Shown one piece after another: positions 27,654 to 36,380 of a DNA stretch of 64,000 bases. The stretch covers positions 1-64,000 of the forward strand of contig JBFLYP010000015.1 in NCBI GenBank assembly GCA_040756575.1. Direction: 5' to 3'. The DNA comes from DTYU01 sp040756575. Lineage in GTDB: Bacteria > Bacillota > Desulfotomaculia > Desulfotomaculales > Ammonificaceae. The number at the start of each line of letters is the position of its first letter. The stretch's first letter is position 1. Under the pieces are notes generated by a model. That model searched no databases. It was not told where the DNA came from and saw only the letters and a program-made list of their open reading frames with translations. The position numbers and the translations under genes are program-made.

Positions 27654-28550
27654 GTGAAGGGCAAACTGAGAGGGATCAATGTTGCTGTTATCGGCGGCGA
27701 CCACAGAGCGGTTTTTACGGCCGAAGAGCTTTTGAACCAGGCGGCCCGGGTCAGGCTCGTAGGGCACCATACGGCGGTTCCCGGCATCCAATCGCTGACT
27801 GAAATCGATGCGGGACTTAAGGAGGCGGATGCCGTGGTTTTTCCGTTACCGGGAGTAAGTGACGACGGGTACATTTATACTCCCGGGAGCCCCTTGTTTC
27901 TCAAAGAAGACGATCTGGCGTTACTGCAAGAGGGAACGCCGGTCTTCACGGGTTTTGCCAGAGGGTACCTTCAGGAGCTCGCCAACCGGCTGCGTCTGAG
28001 GATTGTGGAGGTTGCGGATCGGAATGACTTTGCCATCCTGAATTCCATCCCTTCGGCTGAAGGGGCGATTCAGTTAGCCATGGAACGCCTTCCGATAACC
28101 ATCCACGGTTCGTCAGCCTTTGTTTTGGGTTTCGGACGTGTCGGCACCACCCTGGCGCGCATGCTGGGCGGCATCGGCGCCAAGATTACGGTAGTGGACA
28201 GGGATGCAGCTCAGCGGGCACGGGCGACGGAAATAGGTTACCGGGTCTGTGATTTTGCCGGGTTACCGTTTATTATCCATGAAGCCGACATTATATTCAA
28301 CACCGTCCCAGCAATGGTCTTAACGGCTCGGGTGATCAAGAACACGCGGCCCGAAGTGCTGATAATCGACCTCGCAACCAGTCCGGGAGGAACGGACTTT
28401 GAAGCAGCAAAAAGCCTCAACAGGGAGGCGATATTAGCGCCTTCGTTGCCCGGAAAGGTGGCGCCGAAGACAGCCGGTCGGATTTTAGGGCAGGTGGTCG
28501 CTGATCTCCTCGTTCAGGAAAAAGGCCTTAACCTTGCGGTCTTGCCTTGA
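27654..28550 (+). CDS. dpaA: Dipicolinate synthase subunit A
   Basis: DpaA (SpoVFA) with DpaB makes dipicolinic acid for the spore core from a DapA-pathway intermediate. The 298-residue protein has INVAVIGGDHRAVFTAEEL near the N terminus and a Rossmann motif VLGFGRVGTTLARMLGGIGA in the middle. I chose GTG 27654 because GGGGGGAAAG is well spaced; GTG 27639 has no site. It is followed by dpaB with a short overlap of coding potential, indicating an operon. Confidence 0.93.
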   Translation: MKGKLRGINVAVIGGDHRAVFTAEELLNQAARVRLVGHHTAVPGIQSLTEIDAGLKEADAVVFPLPGVSDDGYIYTPGSPLFLKEDDLALLQEGTPVFTGFARGYLQELANRLRLRIVEVADRNDFAILNSIPSAEGAIQLAMERLPITIHGSSAFVLGFGRVGTTLARMLGGIGAKITVVDRDAAQRARATEIGYRVCDFAGLPFIIHEADIIFNTVPAMVLTARVIKNTRPEVLIIDLATSPGGTDFEAAKSLNREAILAPSLPGKVAPKTAGRILGQVVADLLVQEKGLNLAVLP

Positions 28551-28564
28551 AGGAGGTGCTCACG

Positions 28565-29155
28565 ATGCGGCTTAAGGGAGTGAAGGTAGGGTTTGCGCTG
28601 ACAGGGTCGTTTTGCACGTTGAACGAGGTAGTAGAGCAAATGAAGAAGCTCATTGAAGAGGGAGCGGAGATAGTACCAATTGTAACCCGGGAGGTTGCCA
28701 CTACCGATACTCGTTTCGGAACGGCTGCTTACTGGAAAAATCTGCTCAGAGAACTCACCGGACGCGAGGTGATCGACACCATTGTCGGTGCGGAACCGAT
28801 TGGTCCAAACAAGCTGTTAGACATCCTCGTCGTTGCGCCCTGTACGGGGAATACTTTGGCAAAATTAGCGAACGCCATTACAGACGGGCCGGTTTTAATG
28901 GCGATCAAGGCGCAGCTCAGGAACCAGCGGCCCGTGGTGCTGGCAATTTCCACAAACGACGGGTTGGGAATGAACGCCCGGAATTTAGGGGTTCTTTTAA
29001 ACGCCAAAAACGTTTACATGGTACCTTTCGGCCAGGACAGCCCCACGGGCAAGCCCAATTCGCTTGTAGCGCGGATGGACCTCTTGCTTGATACCATTAT
29101 TCATGCTCTGGAAGGAAAACAGATTCAGCCGGTAGTGATCAGTTACGCTTCGTAG
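28565..29155 (+). CDS. dpaB: Dipicolinate synthase subunit B (flavoprotein)
   Basis: A 196-residue DpaB/SpoVFB of the flavoprotein (Dfp/UbiX-like) fold. VKVGFALTGSFCTLNEV at the N terminus and VVAPCTGNTLAKLANAITDGP are characteristic. The start is ATG 28565 with AAGGAGGTG upstream. It overlaps no gene but sits 14 bases after dpaA. Together with dpaA it indicates sporulation ability or a spore-forming ancestor. Confidence 0.93.
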   Translation: MRLKGVKVGFALTGSFCTLNEVVEQMKKLIEEGAEIVPIVTREVATTDTRFGTAAYWKNLLRELTGREVIDTIVGAEPIGPNKLLDILVVAPCTGNTLAKLANAITDGPVLMAIKAQLRNQRPVVLAISTNDGLGMNARNLGVLLNAKNVYMVPFGQDSPTGKPNSLVARMDLLLDTIIHALEGKQIQPVVISYAS

Positions 29156-29240
29156 CAACGTTAAATATGTCTGATTCTTTTTTGGAACGTAGAACGCAGA
29201 ACAGAGAACGCAGACCGTTTTTGTAGAAAGGAGGCCTTCC

Positions 29241-30251
29241 TTGCGACAGTTCAACGTAGCAGTGGTCGGCGCAACCGGGGCGGTTGGCCAGGAGATACTC
29301 AAGGTTCTCGAGGAAAGAAACTTTCCTGCAGCGAAGCTTCGCCCTCTGGCCACCGCCCGGTCTGCGGGTAAAGAGATCCGTTTCAGGGGTGAAGTCTACA
29401 CCGTTGAAGAAACGCGGCCGGAGTCCTTCGAAGGTGTGGAGATCGCGCTTTTTGCAGGCGGTGCGGCAAGCAAAGAGTTTGCTTTGGCGGCACGGGACCG
29501 CGGGGCGCTTGTGGTGGACAACTCCAGCGCATTCCGGATGGAGCCGGACGTTCCGCTGGTAGTTCCGGAAGTCAACCCGGAAGATGTGCGGTGGCATAAG
29601 GGGATCATCGCCAACCCGAACTGCTCGACGATCATCATGGTGGTGCCGTTAAAGCCCATTTACGACGCGGCCGGGATCAAGCGGGTGGTGGTTTCTACCT
29701 ATCAGGCTGTTTCCGGTGCGGGAGCCGCGGCGATCAAGGAACTCGAAGAGCAGACTAAGGCGGTGTTGAACGGCAAGGAGTACCCGCCGCAGGTCTTTGC
29801 GCACCAGATTGCCTTCAACCTGATTCCGCACATCGACGTCTTTCAGGACATGGATTACACCAAAGAAGAGTGGAAAATGGTGCTGGAAACGCAGAAGATT
29901 CTCCACGACGATTCTGTAGCAATAACGGCAACAACGATCCGGGTGCCGGTCTTCCGGTGCCATTCCGAGTCGGTAAATATCGAGACGAAGGAAAAGCTCA
30001 GTGCTGCCGAGGCCCGGGAGTTGCTCAACCGGGCGCCGGGGGTGGTAGTGGTTGATGAACCGGCGGCGAAGAAGTACCCGATGCCTGTGCTGGCTTATAA
30101 CAAGAACGAGGTTTTCGTGGGGCGTATTCGGGATGACAACTCCTTGGACAAGGGTCTTAACATGTGGGTGGTGGCGGACCAGCTTCGAAAAGGGGCTGCC
30201 ACCAACGCAGTTCAGATCGCGGAGTTAGCGATCGAGTACGGGTGCGTATAA
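29241..30251 (+). CDS. asd: Aspartate-semialdehyde dehydrogenase
   Basis: Asd makes aspartate semialdehyde for the lysine, threonine and methionine branches. The 336-residue protein starts with the NADP motif VVGATGAVGQEIL and has the active-site Cys in NPNCSTIIM. Its TTG start follows GAAAGGAGG. The 85 bases before it contain GAACGTAGAACGCAGAAC-type short repeats, which separate it from dpaB. Confidence 0.94.
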   Translation: MRQFNVAVVGATGAVGQEILKVLEERNFPAAKLRPLATARSAGKEIRFRGEVYTVEETRPESFEGVEIALFAGGAASKEFALAARDRGALVVDNSSAFRMEPDVPLVVPEVNPEDVRWHKGIIANPNCSTIIMVVPLKPIYDAAGIKRVVVSTYQAVSGAGAAAIKELEEQTKAVLNGKEYPPQVFAHQIAFNLIPHIDVFQDMDYTKEEWKMVLETQKILHDDSVAITATTIRVPVFRCHSESVNIETKEKLSAAEARELLNRAPGVVVVDEPAAKKYPMPVLAYNKNEVFVGRIRDDNSLDKGLNMWVVADQLRKGAATNAVQIAELAIEYGCV

Positions 30252-30428
30252 AACGGTCGTCGATCGTCAGTGGTCGGTCATCAGGCTGCTGTGATTCATG
30301 CCGATTGGCGCAGGAAGAGGAAGCGCCGGCCCGAAGCCAAACCGGCACGGCCCGGTGGAATCCGGTCCTTTATATAGCTGACCACTGGATACCGACCAGT
30401 GACCACTATTATTGGAGGTGTGAAAGTA

Positions 30429-31316
30429 ATGGCGGCGGATTTCGGGCGAGTGCTCACTGCCATGGTAACACCATTCGACAAGGACGGGGAACTTAACCTT
30501 AACCAGGCCAGGAAGCTGGCACGGCACTTGGTGGAAAACGGTTCCGACGGACTGGTCGTGGCCGGGACGACCGGTGAATCACCGACCCTCTCCAAGGAGG
30601 AGAAGGCGTCACTGTTTCAGGCAGTGATCGAAGAAATAGGTGGAAAGGCTACCGTGATAGCTGGAACCGGCAGTTACTCGACGGCCGACAGTATTGCGCT
30701 CACAAAGGTGGCGGAGAAGGCAGGTGCCGACGGCGTGATGCTCGTAGCCCCGTACTACAACAAGCCTTCGCAGGAAGGCCTGTACCGCCATTTCCGGGCG
30801 GTCGCCGAGAGTACGAACCTGCCGGTTATGGTTTACAACATTCCCGGGCGTACGGCGGTAAACGTCCTGCCGGGTACCATGGCACGGTTGGCTAAGGACG
30901 TTCCGAATATTGTGGCTGTTAAGGAAGCCAGCGGCAGCCTTGACCAGGTTAGTGAACTGCGGCGGATTTTGCCCGACGAATTCGCGATTTACAGCGGGGA
31001 CGACGCCTTAACGCTGCCGATCCTGTCCGTCGGAGGGAAGGGCATCGTCAGCGTCGTGGCACACGTTGCAGGGAGAAAAATGCAGGAGATGATCAACACT
31101 TACGCCAGCGGCAACGTGACTTTGGCTGCCAAGATTCACCGGGAGCTTTTCCCGCTGATGAAGGGAATGTTTATCACCACGAACCCCGTACCGGTGAAGG
31201 CTGCGCTCAACATATTAGGCCTGAATGTCGGCCCGCCCCGGCTTCCGCTGGTGGAAGCGACGGCGGAAGAAAAGGAAAAGATCAGCCAACTGTTGCGCGA
31301 TGCGGGTCTTCTTTAA
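30429..31316 (+). CDS. dapA: 4-hydroxy-tetrahydrodipicolinate synthase
   Basis: DapA condenses pyruvate with aspartate semialdehyde. The 295-residue protein carries GTTGESPTL, the catalytic Tyr region MVYNIPGRT and the Schiff-base Lys in VAVKEASGS. The start is ATG 30429 with GGAGGTG upstream; the GTG at 30399 precedes that site and is unlikely. It ends the dapB-dpaAB-asd-dapA cluster. Compared with Bacillus subtilis, an aspartokinase (dapG) is missing and dapB has been added. Confidence 0.94.
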   Translation: MAADFGRVLTAMVTPFDKDGELNLNQARKLARHLVENGSDGLVVAGTTGESPTLSKEEKASLFQAVIEEIGGKATVIAGTGSYSTADSIALTKVAEKAGADGVMLVAPYYNKPSQEGLYRHFRAVAESTNLPVMVYNIPGRTAVNVLPGTMARLAKDVPNIVAVKEASGSLDQVSELRRILPDEFAIYSGDDALTLPILSVGGKGIVSVVAHVAGRKMQEMINTYASGNVTLAAKIHRELFPLMKGMFITTNPVPVKAALNILGLNVGPPRLPLVEATAEEKEKISQLLRDAGLL

Positions 31317-31385
31317 AAACGGCCGTTACTCTGCTATCTATCATAAAGCCGGTATGCGTTGCATTGAACGGCTGTATCGTTTTCT

Positions 31386-31413
31386 ACGGTGAACAGACGG
31401 TTTAGTTCACCGT
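31386..31413. terminator. Hairpin between convergent dapA and capA-like genes
   Basis: ACGGTGAAC at 31386-31394 and GTTCACCGT at 31405-31413 form a 9-bp stem with a 10-base loop. It overlaps the last codons of the minus-strand gene. No strong T-run follows on either strand, so termination is likely but modest. Confidence 0.45.
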
Positions 31414-32667
31414 GTTTAAGCGCCACACGAGAGGCTTCCGGACGGTTGGGATGCTCTCCGGCGGTTTGCTCGACCGCAGTAGGTTTTCATGGTAGGGAAC
31501 GATGCCTGACGCCGGGTCGTTGAGGTGTGTAAAGAGTTCTTCCCAGACCTGGGCGATCCGTTTATTATCGGTGGTCGTTAAGGGGAGATCCGTCTCCGGA
31601 GTGATCTCCGGGTGAACGGGAAGCACCCGGAACTGCCGGCGTCCCAAGGCGGCCGACCTGTGCACCCAAAGGGGCAGGTATTCCACCCCCCGTATCCGGG
31701 TTTTCCCGGCGGCCTTTTCAATGTGCAGGTAGAGGATAATGCCGCTGTCGGAGTACCGATAGCGCTGGTTGGAAACAAAATTGCCAAGAGAATATGCGGC
31801 GATGCAGGTATGGAGGTCACCGTCCCGGTTGACGGTGACCTTTTCTATCGGCTGGACGACATGGGGGTGGGTGCCGATGATCGCATCAACGCCGGCGGCA
31901 AACAGGTCGGCGGCAAGCCGGCGTTGTGATGCGTCAGGCTGGCGTTGGTACTCCGCCCCGAAGTGCAGCATCGCCACCACGAGGTCCGCTCCCTGTTTTC
32001 GGGCGGCGTAGGTTTCTTCGACGACCGCTCGGCGGTCAAGGATATTTACTGCAAAAGGTTTGCCCGTCGGAACGGGCAAGCCGTTGGTGGTTGCAGTGTA
32101 GTTCAAAAAACAGACCCTGATCCCCCCGATATTTGCGATAAACGGCACCGCTTTTTCAGCCGGGCTACGGTAGGTGCCGGTATGTGCGAGACCCGCGGCA
32201 TCAAGATTGTTTAAGGTGGTGACGATCCCGTCCCACCCGTAATCCAGGGTGTGGTTATTTGCGGTTGTTACCAGGTCGACACCCGAGTTGCGCAGGTGTT
32301 CCGCAAGATCAACCGGAGTGTTAAAAAGAGGATAACCCCGGTATCCGTATCTTGATCCCGCGAGCTTGGTTTCGAGATTGGCGACCGTGTAATCCGGAAA
32401 TCTCAAGTAGGGAATTATGGGAGCGAAAATCCGGCTGAAATCGTATCTGCCCGTTTCGGCGTTCTTTACCGAATTTACCAGCGGCATGTGCATAACCAGG
32501 TCTCCTACCGCCGCCACAGTAATCCGGATCTTCGGCTCGTGCTTCCAAACCCCGGGTGCCAGTGTCTCTGCGGGCCAACAAAAAAGAGCAATATAAATTG
32601 CCGCCGCCGTGGCTGTCGAGGTAAAAACAACCCACCATAAGCGCAGCGCGGTTGACTTCTTTTTCAT
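31402..32667 (-). CDS. CapA-family (poly-gamma-glutamate synthesis-like) metallophosphoesterase
   Basis: A 421-residue protein with one N-terminal membrane anchor and a CapA/PgsA-type calcineurin-like domain: AAVGDLVMH, NLETKLAG, NNHTLDYGWDG and THPHVVQP are the metal-site blocks. Family members act outside the membrane in capsule or cell-envelope metabolism; no capBC partners are present here, so the substrate is unknown. It is a monocistronic leftward gene. Confidence 0.85.
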   Translation of the reverse strand: MKKKSTALRLWWVVFTSTATAAAIYIALFCWPAETLAPGVWKHEPKIRITVAAVGDLVMHMPLVNSVKNAETGRYDFSRIFAPIIPYLRFPDYTVANLETKLAGSRYGYRGYPLFNTPVDLAEHLRNSGVDLVTTANNHTLDYGWDGIVTTLNNLDAAGLAHTGTYRSPAEKAVPFIANIGGIRVCFLNYTATTNGLPVPTGKPFAVNILDRRAVVEETYAARKQGADLVVAMLHFGAEYQRQPDASQRRLAADLFAAGVDAIIGTHPHVVQPIEKVTVNRDGDLHTCIAAYSLGNFVSNQRYRYSDSGIILYLHIEKAAGKTRIRGVEYLPLWVHRSAALGRRQFRVLPVHPEITPETDLPLTTTDNKRIAQVWEELFTHLNDPASGIVPYHENLLRSSKPPESIPTVRKPLVWRLNTVN

Positions 32668-32850
32668 AAAACTTCTCCTAAGGCACGTTTCCCGCCGGAT
32701 TATAATTACTTTCCTGGTACGGCAAATCCTCCTTTAGCAAGGCACAACCTGCCAATTTTCGTTCTTGCCGGCAGACCGTTTGGGGGCGGTTGCTAATGCG
32801 TTTTTTTGAATGCGGTTTAAAATGCAAAAAGTAATTGCCTGCTTAAGGCG

Positions 32851-32872
32851 TATATGATAATATACGCATATA
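32851..32872. promoter_or_regulatory. Candidate ArsR operator of the arsenic operon
   Basis: TATATG at 32851-32856 is inverted as CATATA at 32867-32872 around ten AT-rich bases. It lies 18-40 bases before the arsR start and overlaps the likely -10 region, as expected for autorepression. Confidence 0.5.
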
Positions 32873-32889
32873 AGAAAGGACCGGTAGCA

Positions 32890-33216
32890 ATGTTCCGTTC
32901 GGTATCGGATATGACCGCGGAGATCTTGCGGGTACTGGGACACCCGCTGCGCCTCAAGATCATCGAGTGTTTGCGGGGGGGAGAACGGTGCGTCTGCGAG
33001 ATTATTCCGGCTGTTGGCGCAGAGCAATCGGTTGTCTCGAAGCATCTGGCGCTTTTACGGCAGGCCGGGTTGCTCTCTTGCCGGAAAGAAGGGTTGAGGG
33101 TCATCTACTGGGTCAGAGACCCGAAGGCTTTCGAAATATGCGACCTGGCCCGGGAGATCATTCTGCAGGGGCTCGGTGAGCTTGCGGAGCTTTTGAATGA
33201 TTCTTTCAAAACGTAA
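32890..33216 (+). CDS. arsR: Arsenic-responsive repressor ArsR
   Basis: A 108-residue ArsR with the metalloid-binding motif ERCVCEII in the DNA-binding region and the recognition helix EQSVVSKHLALLRQAGLL. Arsenite binding to the Cys pair would release the operator. The start is ATG 32890 with AAAGGA upstream; ATG 32854 lies inside the operator. It is the first gene of the operon, followed after 19 bases by ACR3. Confidence 0.9.
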   Translation: MFRSVSDMTAEILRVLGHPLRLKIIECLRGGERCVCEIIPAVGAEQSVVSKHLALLRQAGLLSCRKEGLRVIYWVRDPKAFEICDLAREIILQGLGELAELLNDSFKT

Positions 33217-33235
33217 GAATAGGGTGGGGGGTTAA

Positions 33236-34303
33236 ATGGCCGAGGCAAAGGGAAAAAAGCTCTCGACGCTGGAAAAACTGCTGACCCTGTGGATATTTAT
33301 TGCGATGGCCGCGGGCGTCGGGATCGGGTATTTTACGCCCGGGGTGACCAACTTCATCGCGGGGCTGCAGGTGGGGACGACCTCGATCCCCATCGCCGTG
33401 GGCCTCATTCTGATGATGTACCCGCCGCTGGCTAAGGTAAGGTACGAAGAGATGGGCACCGTTTTCAAGAATGTAAAGCTCCTCGCCTTTTCGCTCTTTC
33501 AGAACTGGGTGGCCGGTCCGGTTGTGATGTTTATCTTAGCGGTGCTGCTGCTCCGCAACCATCCCGAGTACATGATCGGGGTTATTTTAGTGGGGCTTGC
33601 CCGCTGCATCGCCATGGTCATCGTTTGGAACGAGCTTGCCGAGGGAGACAGGGAGCTAGCAGTCGGGCTGGTGGCTTTCAACGCTATATTTCAGGTCTTG
33701 CTCTACGCCGTGTACATCTGGATATTCATTACATTTGCGCTGAACCGGCTTGGACTGGTTGAAGGGCTTAATGTGAGTATATCTATGGTGGATGCAGCCA
33801 AGACCGTTTTTATATACCTGGGGATCCCGTTCTTGGGCGGGGTGATTACCCGCTTCTCGCTGTTGCGGGCGAAGGGCAAGGAATGGTACGAGAATGTCTT
33901 TGCGCCTAAGATCAGCCCGGTCACGCTGGTGGCGCTGCTTTTTACGATCATCGTGATGTTTTCCTTAAAAGGGGAATACATCATCCGCTTGCCGCTCGAC
34001 GTGGTGCGGGTGGCGGTGCCGCTTACCTGTTACTTCTTCCTGATGTGGTTCGCGACATTCTTTATTACCCGGCGGCTCGGCGCTAATTACGCGCAAACCA
34101 CGGCGGTTTCCTTTACCGCGGCCAGCAACGACTTTGAGCTGGCCATCGCCGTGGCGGTGGCCATCTTCGGCATCGGCTCCGACCAGGCTTTTGCCACGGT
34201 CATCGGGCCCCTGATTGAGGTTCCGGTGCTGATAGGTCTGGTAAACGTAGCTCTGTATTTCAGGCGGAGGTATTTCGGACACGAATTCCACGGGATAAGG
34301 TAA
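33236..34303 (+). CDS. acr3: Arsenite efflux permease ACR3
   Basis: A 355-residue ten-helix arsenite exporter of the ACR3 family. Hallmarks include VGLILMMYPPLAKVRYEE, LFQNWVAGPVVMF, GLARCIAMVIVWNELAEGD (conserved Cys) and TAASNDFELAIAVAVAIFG. GGTGGGGGG precedes the ATG. It expels arsenite produced by ArsC encoded later in the same run of genes. Confidence 0.94.
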   Translation: MAEAKGKKLSTLEKLLTLWIFIAMAAGVGIGYFTPGVTNFIAGLQVGTTSIPIAVGLILMMYPPLAKVRYEEMGTVFKNVKLLAFSLFQNWVAGPVVMFILAVLLLRNHPEYMIGVILVGLARCIAMVIVWNELAEGDRELAVGLVAFNAIFQVLLYAVYIWIFITFALNRLGLVEGLNVSISMVDAAKTVFIYLGIPFLGGVITRFSLLRAKGKEWYENVFAPKISPVTLVALLFTIIVMFSLKGEYIIRLPLDVVRVAVPLTCYFFLMWFATFFITRRLGANYAQTTAVSFTAASNDFELAIAVAVAIFGIGSDQAFATVIGPLIEVPVLIGLVNVALYFRRRYFGHEFHGIR

Positions 34304-34342
34304 TAGTCAAAGTTCATACAAAAATATTGGAGTGCGGTAGTG

Positions 34343-34558
34343 ATGGAAGAACAAAAAATTGTGGTCGGTGTTTTCGGGGTGAACGCCCCGGTTTCGTCTG
34401 GTGAGTGAGGTTGCGGTTCGGGCGCCGCTGGATGCGGTCCAGGAGTGAAGAAAGACCCCGGCGTGCTTGACCCGGATCCGGAAGCGGTGGCACGCGTCGT
34501 TTCCGCTGCCGCTGAAGGAATTGCGAAGGCAAAAACCGCCTCCGGCGCGGGGCCATGA
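34343..34558 (+). CDS. Candidate small selenoprotein (in-frame UGA) of the arsenic operon
   Basis: From ATG 34343, preceded by TTGGAGTG, one frame runs 71 codons with TGA at codon 22 (34406-34408). It reads MEEQKIVVGVFGVNAPVSSGE, then TGA, then GCGSGAAGCGPGVKKDPG and an Ala/Val-rich helix to TGA at 34556. Downstream codons look coding-like. A SECIS-like hairpin lies 13-32 bases after the TGA. The Cys-rich motif recalls metalloid chaperones such as ArsD, or the start of a thioredoxin-like fold; this is inference. Otherwise it is a pseudogene with a nonsense change. No known selenoprotein family is claimed. Confidence 0.35.
34421..34440 (+). promoter_or_regulatory. SECIS-like hairpin downstream of the in-frame TGA
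   Basis: GGCGCCGC (34421-34428) can pair with GCGGTCC (34434-34440) with one bulged base, leaving a 5-base apical loop TGGAT. The loop guanines are about 22 bases after the TGA, within the window for bacterial SECIS elements. A hairpin this size can arise by chance in GC-rich DNA. Confidence 0.3.
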
Positions 34559-34684
34559 TTATCCCGCCGGAGAATTCAACTATTTTTCCCCGAAACGCAA
34601 ACGTTTCTCAAGCTTAGCAACACACGAGAATACTATTACGCGCTGGAATTTTTAATAAAACATGAACTACTGGAGGTCAACCGG

Positions 34685-35848
34685 ATGACTGAGCGGCAAA
34701 AATTTCTTCTGATCGCCGGCATATTCCTGGCGGCGTATTACCTGCCCATTGAGCATGTGCGCCTCAGAAGCGCTTTGATCGAAGCGTTTTATATGCTCCA
34801 CGACTACGCCCGTGCGCACGTGCTCTTTTGCCTCGTGCCGGCGCTCTTTATAGCGGGAGCGATGAGCAATTTTCTATCCTCGCAGGCGGTCATTAAGTAT
34901 CTGGGGCCGGAAAGCAAAAAATGGGCGGCTTACGGGGTAGGCGCGGTTTCCGGAGGCATCCTCGCCGTATGTTCCTGCACCGTGCTCCCCCTTTTCATGG
35001 GCATCTACAAGCGCGGCGCGGGACTCGGGCCGGCGATCGCCTTCTTGTACTCTGGTCCTGCGATCAACGTGCTGGCGATAATCTTCTCCGCCAAGGTCCT
35101 CGGTTGGCAGATAGGCCTGGCCCGCGCTGTAGGAGCGGTCTTGTTCTCGGTGGTGATCGGTCTGATCATGGCCTTCCTCTTCCGGGGAGAAGAAGGGGAA
35201 CGGGTAAAAGGGATTACGGATGTGGGGGAAGTTGCCGGAAGACGATCTCTGGGACAAACGGTGCTGTATTTTGCGGTGCTGGTGCTCATCCTGGTATTCG
35301 CCGCCTGGGGGAAGCCCGCGACGGCAACCGGTCTTGCCCACGGCATCTACTTAGCGAAATGGTACCTGGTGGTGTTTCTGCTCATAGTCCTGGCAGGCGT
35401 TCTCAAGGCGTATTTCGAACGGGATGAGCTAAAAAGCTGGGTTTACACCACCTGGGACTTCAGTAAAAAAATCCTGCCGCTTCTTTTTGCGGGTGTTCTG
35501 GCAGCGGGCTTTCTCATGGGACGGCCCGGCGCCGATACGGGCATAATACCCGCGAAGTACATCGCCGGCGCGGTCGGCGGGAACGGTTTCCTCGCAAACT
35601 TCATTGCGTCGGTGATCGGGGCTTTCATGTACTTCGCCACCCTTACGGAAGTTCCGATTGTTCAAGGGCTTCTCGGCTCGGGGATGGGAAAAGGCCCGGC
35701 TCTCGCGCTGCTGCTGGCGGGACCGGCCCTGAGCCTGCCCAGCATGCTGGTGATCAACAGTGTCCTTGGGCCGAAGAAAACCATCGCCTACGTGTCTCTG
35801 GTGGTGATTATGGCCACCCTGACGGGGAAGATCTTCGGCGCCCTTTAA
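34685..35848 (+). CDS. Permease of the COG0701 (YraQ/SO_0444) family
   Basis: A 387-residue integral membrane protein of the DUF318/COG0701 permease family, often found in arsenic or other thiol-metal clusters. Features are the AYGVGAVSGGILAVCSCTVLPLFMG segment with the conserved CSCT, a cytoplasmic charged loop (FRGEEGERVKG), and a second similar half (ATLTEVPIVQGLLGSGMG). Substrate is unproven; its position between ACR3 and arsC suggests organoarsenical or arsenite handling. ATG follows GGAGGTC. Confidence 0.87.
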   Translation: MTERQKFLLIAGIFLAAYYLPIEHVRLRSALIEAFYMLHDYARAHVLFCLVPALFIAGAMSNFLSSQAVIKYLGPESKKWAAYGVGAVSGGILAVCSCTVLPLFMGIYKRGAGLGPAIAFLYSGPAINVLAIIFSAKVLGWQIGLARAVGAVLFSVVIGLIMAFLFRGEEGERVKGITDVGEVAGRRSLGQTVLYFAVLVLILVFAAWGKPATATGLAHGIYLAKWYLVVFLLIVLAGVLKAYFERDELKSWVYTTWDFSKKILPLLFAGVLAAGFLMGRPGADTGIIPAKYIAGAVGGNGFLANFIASVIGAFMYFATLTEVPIVQGLLGSGMGKGPALALLLAGPALSLPSMLVINSVLGPKKTIAYVSLVVIMATLTGKIFGAL

Positions 35849-35883
35849 ACGTTATAACGGTGTGACGGTTGAACGGTTAACCG

Positions 35884-35996
35884 GTATGACCGTTTAACGG
35901 AATCTTAGAACGGACCCCATAGGTCCATCATTTTAAGCTTGTACGTAGAACGTAGAACGCAGAACGGACCCCAAAGGTCTATCCATCAAGCTTTAA
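35884..35996. repeat. Short intergenic repeats (GAACGTAGAACGCAGAAC type)
   Basis: TAGAACGGACCCCATAGGTCC and GTAGAACGTAGAACGCAGAAC followed by GGACCCCAAAGGTCT occupy most of the gap between the permease and the thioredoxin-like gene. The GGACCCCAAAGGTC part is palindromic. The same units recur near 29184, 54187, 57886 and 60092. Confidence 0.75.
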
Positions 35997-36009
35997 AGGA
36001 GGTTAAACC

Positions 36010-36246
36010 ATGCGTGAGATTAAAATTCTGGGTCCCGGTTGTCCCAAATGCAAAACCCTGGAGGAAGAGGTGCGCCGGGTGGTGGCGGACCTCAACCTGC
36101 CGGCGGAGGTAAAGAAAGTAACCGAACTCGGCGAGATTCTTAAATACGGGGTGATGTTGACCCCGGCGCTGGTGGTGGACGGTCAGGTTAAAGTGAGCGG
36201 CCGGGTGCCGCCCCGGGAAGAGATTAAAAGGTGGCTGACGGAGTAG
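36010..36246 (+). CDS. Thioredoxin-like redox-active disulfide protein
   Basis: A 78-residue minimal thioredoxin-fold protein with the redox motif GPGCPKCKTLEEEV (Cys11 and Cys14) and the typical end LTPALVVDGQVKVSGRVPPREEIKRWL. Such proteins commonly accompany COG0701 permeases and ArsC. It may reduce ArsC or the permease. The ATG follows AAAGGAGG. Confidence 0.9.
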   Translation: MREIKILGPGCPKCKTLEEEVRRVVADLNLPAEVKKVTELGEILKYGVMLTPALVVDGQVKVSGRVPPREEIKRWLTE

Positions 36247-36380
36247 GGCTGTTGTCAGGCAAGAGGCCGGGCGTACGGCGGGAGTCATAAAGAGAGGTCA
36301 TAAGGAATAAGGTTTTTGCCGACTTCCGGCCGTGCCGCTGACAGATCCTTTGGTTGCAGCGGGAACCGGGGGTTTGGTGG

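Noticed and set aside
34467..34655. 62-codon frame between the selenoprotein candidate and the permease
   Set aside because: Overlaps the more protein-like frame, has no ribosome binding site and no recognisable sequence.
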